A DNA stretch of 64,000 nucleotides, taken from contig NC_072790.1 in assembly GCF_028583425.1 (NCBI RefSeq), positions 12,816,552 through 12,880,551 on the forward strand, written 5' to 3'. The translations under genes and the position numbers were made by a program. The notes beneath the pieces were generated by a model. The model did no database searches. It had not been told where the DNA came from and saw nothing but the letters and a program-made list of their open reading frames with translations. This document shows positions 61,022-64,000 of this stretch, piece after piece; positions within the stretch are counted from its first letter, which is position 1, and every line of letters begins with the position of its first letter. Source of the DNA: Eublepharis macularius. Lineage: Eukaryota; Chordata; Lepidosauria; Squamata; Eublepharidae.

Positions 61022-61256
61022 CGGGGCTTTTTTTCTGGGAAAAGAGGTGGCGGAACTCAGTGGGTTGCCCTAGGAGAAAATGGTCGCATGGCTGGTGGCC
61101 TCGCCCCCTGATCTCCAGACAGAGGGGAGCTTAGATTGCCAGGCAATCTAAACTCCCCTCTGTCTGGAGATCAGGGGGCGGGGCCACCAGCCATGTGACC
61201 GTTTTCAAGAGGTTCCAGAACTCGTTCCACCACGTTCCAGCTGAAAAAAAGCCCTG
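61022..61256. mobile_element. Non-autonomous hAT element, CAGGGCTTTTTTTC family
   Basis: A 235-bp palindromic copy with a perfect 8-bp TSD, AGTATCCC (61014-61021 and 61257-61264). Confidence 0.84.
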
Positions 61257-61374
61257 AGTATCCCCAACTGTTTCCCTCTATGCAACCTCTCACGGGACAC
61301 TTTGGCTCCTCAGCACACAACTGCCTCCTGAATATTCTGTCCCTTTGTTCCCATTTGCACAGAGGTTTGTAGCT

Positions 61375-61555
61375 CCCTTGCAGAGTACCTGTTCTGCATT
61401 TTAAGGCCCAGATTCAATGCCTGGCATTTCCAGGTCAAATTATCTTTAGTATGAGTATGTAGGAAGACCCTGGAAAGCCTCCGCCAGTCAGAACAGCCGG
61501 TAGTGAGCTACAGGAACCAACCACCTGACTCAGTAAAATGCAAGTTCACTGAAGA
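61375..61555 (+). mobile_element. Decayed tRNA-derived SINE (same type as 30745)
   Basis: GAGTACCTGTTCTGCATTTT then AGATTCAATGCCTGGCATTT and CCACCTGACTCAGTAAAATG align loosely with the 30745 copy. Confidence 0.5.
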
Positions 61556-62216
61556 CCTAAATTACAAACGAATCAGCCCAGCAAACAGAAATACAGAGCT
61601 GCTTTTGATCCTGACGAAATATTTCTCCCCTTCCTGGAAAGTTCTGTGTTTGTGTTCCTGAGGACGGCAGCTGCTGCTGCTGCTGCTGCTGTGCTCACAT
61701 CCTGTGCTATCAACACCTGCAACATCCGGTGTTCCATTTTAGCCTTTTGAAAAAAGACCCTGGGCTGGACAAGTGGCGTCTGGAACCTGTGGCTCCACTG
61801 CCTATCATGGTTGGGGGCCAAGCACATCATGAGGTTGAACAAATATTGGACTCTAAGTGGAAGAGACGCACGTCGTTCTACCTGATACAATGGAAACATT
61901 TTGACAGGAGTCAAGCAGAGTGGGTCAAGTCTACTGATGTTAACGCAGATAGATTGGTGGAAGCATTCCACAAGAAATACCTGGACAAGCCGAGGGAAAG
62001 CTGACTTTTTAGGGGGGGGGGCAGGATGTCAGGGTGGCCCCTGCCATACTTTGAGGGGTTCGTGGGGTTCATTAGGGGGTTACAGTTGCAGACCAGATCT
62101 GCACCCTGCTTTAAAAGAGCCAATTCAGCCTTGTGGGCCCAGTGCAGCCTGGTGTGTGTTAATCCTGCCTGGGAAATGTTATCTGTGAGAGAAGCTCTGA
62201 GAACGCAGTTATCTAT

Positions 62217-62450
62217 GAGCAGAACCACAAGTGACAAAAGGCACAGGTTGGACACTTGTCAGCTTCCCTCACGTTTTGATGGGAAATGTAGGCATCCTGG
62301 CCTTGCAGCTTGGCTCTCCGACTGCTGTCCAACGGACTTTTCAACTGTCACTTGTCCAACATTCCACCAAGCTGCCTACATTTCCCATCAAAACTTGAGG
62401 GAAGCTGACAAGTGTCCAACCTGTGCCTTTTGTCACTTGTGGTTCTGCTC
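62217..62450. mobile_element. 234-bp palindromic miniature element inside the LTR
   Basis: Ends GAGCAGAACCACAAGTGAC and GTCACTTGTGGTTCTGCTC with a TAT TSD (62214-62216 and 62451-62453). The related solo LTR has a single TAT at 39196-39198 and no insert. Confidence 0.88.
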
Positions 62451-62633
62451 TATGTTACCAGGGAGACAAAGAGGATCCACGGACCTATTGAAAACTATAA
62501 TGTTGTTTACTTTCATTTTACTTTATGCAGCTTATTAGAAGTGAACTTAGAGCTTAGTTTCGGGGGGAGTAGAGTAGGTATTGCCTGAAAGGATGGGTAG
62601 TGCCTGAAGAATTTAATACTTAACAGGGGAAGG

Positions 62634-63072
62634 GATGCAGAGGAGTTAGCCGTGTTAGTCTGTAGTAGCAAAATCAAAAGGAGTCCAGTAGCACCTTTAA
62701 GACTAACCAATTTTATTGTAGCATAAGCTTTCGAGAATCAAGTTCTCTTCGTCAGATGCATGGTACAGAAACTGGTCAAATATAGAAGAGGAGGGGGGAG
62801 GAGGGGAGGAGAGAGAAGAGGCAATTAGGGGGGGGAGGGGGAGGGAGCAACCAAAACATTCCTTTGCTAGTAAATGTAAACATCTCCTTTTGGTGTGGGG
62901 GTCAGTTGGCTTGGGTGAGGCTTCAAAGGAGTTTGCCGTGTTAGTTTGCAGCAGTAAAACAGCTAGACCATCCAATTTCTATGTAGTATAGGCCTTCGAT
63001 AACCACAGCTCTCCTTGTCAGATGCATCTGACAAAGAGAACTGTGGTCCCCGAAAGCCCACGCCAGGCGCCA
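62634..63072 (+). mobile_element. AGTAGCACCTTTAAGACTAACC repeat complex inside the LTR
   Basis: GAGGAGTTAGCCGTGTTAGT to CTTCGTCAGATGCATGGTAC, then a purine-rich spacer (62780-62850), then a second diverged unit (about 62925-63065) ending in inverted CTGACAAAGAGAACTGTGGT sequence. The solo LTR at 39009 lacks this block. Confidence 0.68.
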
Positions 63073-63191
63073 CAGCCATTCCTATCAAGAAGGTCTTCTT
63101 TACTGAACTCTTAGGTTATCAAGTTTTAACTCATGCATCCTTCGACTCATGCAGTGAAGTTACTTGAGATCTAAGCTGGCAGTCTCTGACA

Positions 63192-63541
63192 CATGGGCAG
63201 AACAGATCCCTGAGGCTTCCAGTTGCCTACTTGACAGTGTCTACTCTGCAATCATTTCGATTCTGGCTTGCAAAGCAAGTCCCAAGTAAAAGGCAAGGTG
63301 AAGACTATATGCAGTATCCCATAAAGGCCTGGTCTGTTAGGGAGATGGTAGAGACCTGATTGCAGCTGCAGACTGTGTGCACAAGAGTTCACCTCCTTCA
63401 TACAAAAGTTCCCTCCACCAAGAAAACAAGATGAAAGAAAGACAGATTCTAGCCAGCCGTTTTCCTTGGCATACTAATTTTCTACTTGTGGGGATTTTTT
63501 AACTGTATGAATCAGCATTCAGGCATGCAATCCTCCACTTA
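63192..63541. other. Unassigned sequence
   Basis: No gene or defined element was recognised. Confidence 0.35.
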
Positions 63542-63659
63542 GGGCCAAGCTACACATGACGAATGACACTTGAACGGCAAGTGGATTGAGTGGAGGGCAA
63601 GTGAACAGGGAGAAATACACTTGCTGTTCAAGTGTCATTCGTCATGTGTAGCTTGGCCC
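63542..63659. mobile_element. Palindromic miniature element, GGGCCAAGCTAC family (short)
   Basis: A 118-bp near-perfect palindrome nearly identical to those at 49250 and 54537. The flanking triplets are TTA and TGA. Confidence 0.78.
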
Positions 63660-64000
63660 TGAGAATCTGAACTGCTACACTCTAACACAAATGGACCACC
63701 TCACTGAGAACTAAACCACTGAAAGGGAAGAACAAAGGCATTTTCATGGAGTTAAAAAGCATTTTTTTAAAAATCAACATCGCCTGTGTATGCTGAAGGG
63801 AAGCCCAATTTATCGTAGGCGACTTTGCAAGTAAGCTTCAGTGTAGCACCGTTAGACTTTTGTCACTAAGAATTTGAGACATATTTGGCCCAAGGGCGAG
63901 AGAGATATTATTAGAAGTGGCTCTGCAGCAGTTCAGGGCGGGGGGGGGGGGGAAGGATGACTCAGGGCAGCTGCCCTACCGAGAACAAACGGGCATCTTT
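63660..64000. other. Unassigned sequence to the window end
   Basis: No gene or repeat was recognised; a G-run lies near 63940. Confidence 0.35.

Larger units (their letters stand above)
61700..63191 (+). mobile_element. 3' end of a Ty3/gypsy LTR retroelement (fossil)
   Basis: Coding sequence at 61729-62004 is the integrase C-terminus with a chromodomain-like segment. It is followed by a purine-rich tract (62011-62026) and a 3' LTR from 62027 to 63191. The LTR would be about 490 bp without its two insertions (62217-62450 and about 62634-63072). The rest of the element is absent, so the copy is incomplete. Its LTR is very similar to the solo LTR at 39009, suggesting a fairly young family. Confidence 0.82.

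Overview
This is vertebrate nuclear DNA, almost certainly from a squamate reptile. The evidence is 5S-rRNA-headed SINEs with a Bov-B-like tail, a Bov-B LINE fragment, several tRNA-derived squamate SINEs, L2/CR1-type LINE remains, and many short non-autonomous DNA transposons with clear target-site duplications (TSDs). A gecko seems likely from repeat types I have seen in gekkotan sequence, but that is inference.

Only one host gene can be supported: SNAP25, on the minus strand. All coding exons (2, 3, 4, 5a, 5b, 6, 7, 8) lie between 32322 (start codon) and 6377 (stop), with consensus splice sites. The mRNA encodes 206 aa, the normal SNAP-25 length. The mutually exclusive exons 5a (16327-16444) and 5b (16064-16181) are both present, both 118 nt, in the usual tandem order. 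The 3'UTR probably runs from 6376 to about 4850. The non-coding first exon and promoter were not found and may lie beyond 64000.

Layout: 1-4850 is downstream flank with a CR1 tail, L2 LINE 3' sequence split by an 868-bp foldback element, and hAT-type elements. 4850-32322 is the SNAP25 transcription unit, with introns carrying palindromic miniature elements, hAT relics and SINEs. 32323-64000 is probably SNAP25 intron 1 or upstream flank. It holds two L2-type LINEs with reverse-transcriptase remains (about 34825-37343 and 56829-59590), a Bov-B fragment split by a solo LTR, the 3' end of a Ty3/gypsy element (about 61700-63191), an L1-like tail and many SINEs.

The most informative structure is among the mobile elements. 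Three palindromic miniature families have 3-bp TSDs. One of them has a filled site and an empty site within the window, because the solo LTR at 39009-39506 lacks the insertion carried by the related LTR at 62027-63191. Other points are an SINE / Bov-B / LTR nest, a CpG-rich near-perfect palindrome inside a hAT element, a foldback element with a 58-nt intron-like segment, and several hammerhead-like motifs in probable Penelope-like fragments.
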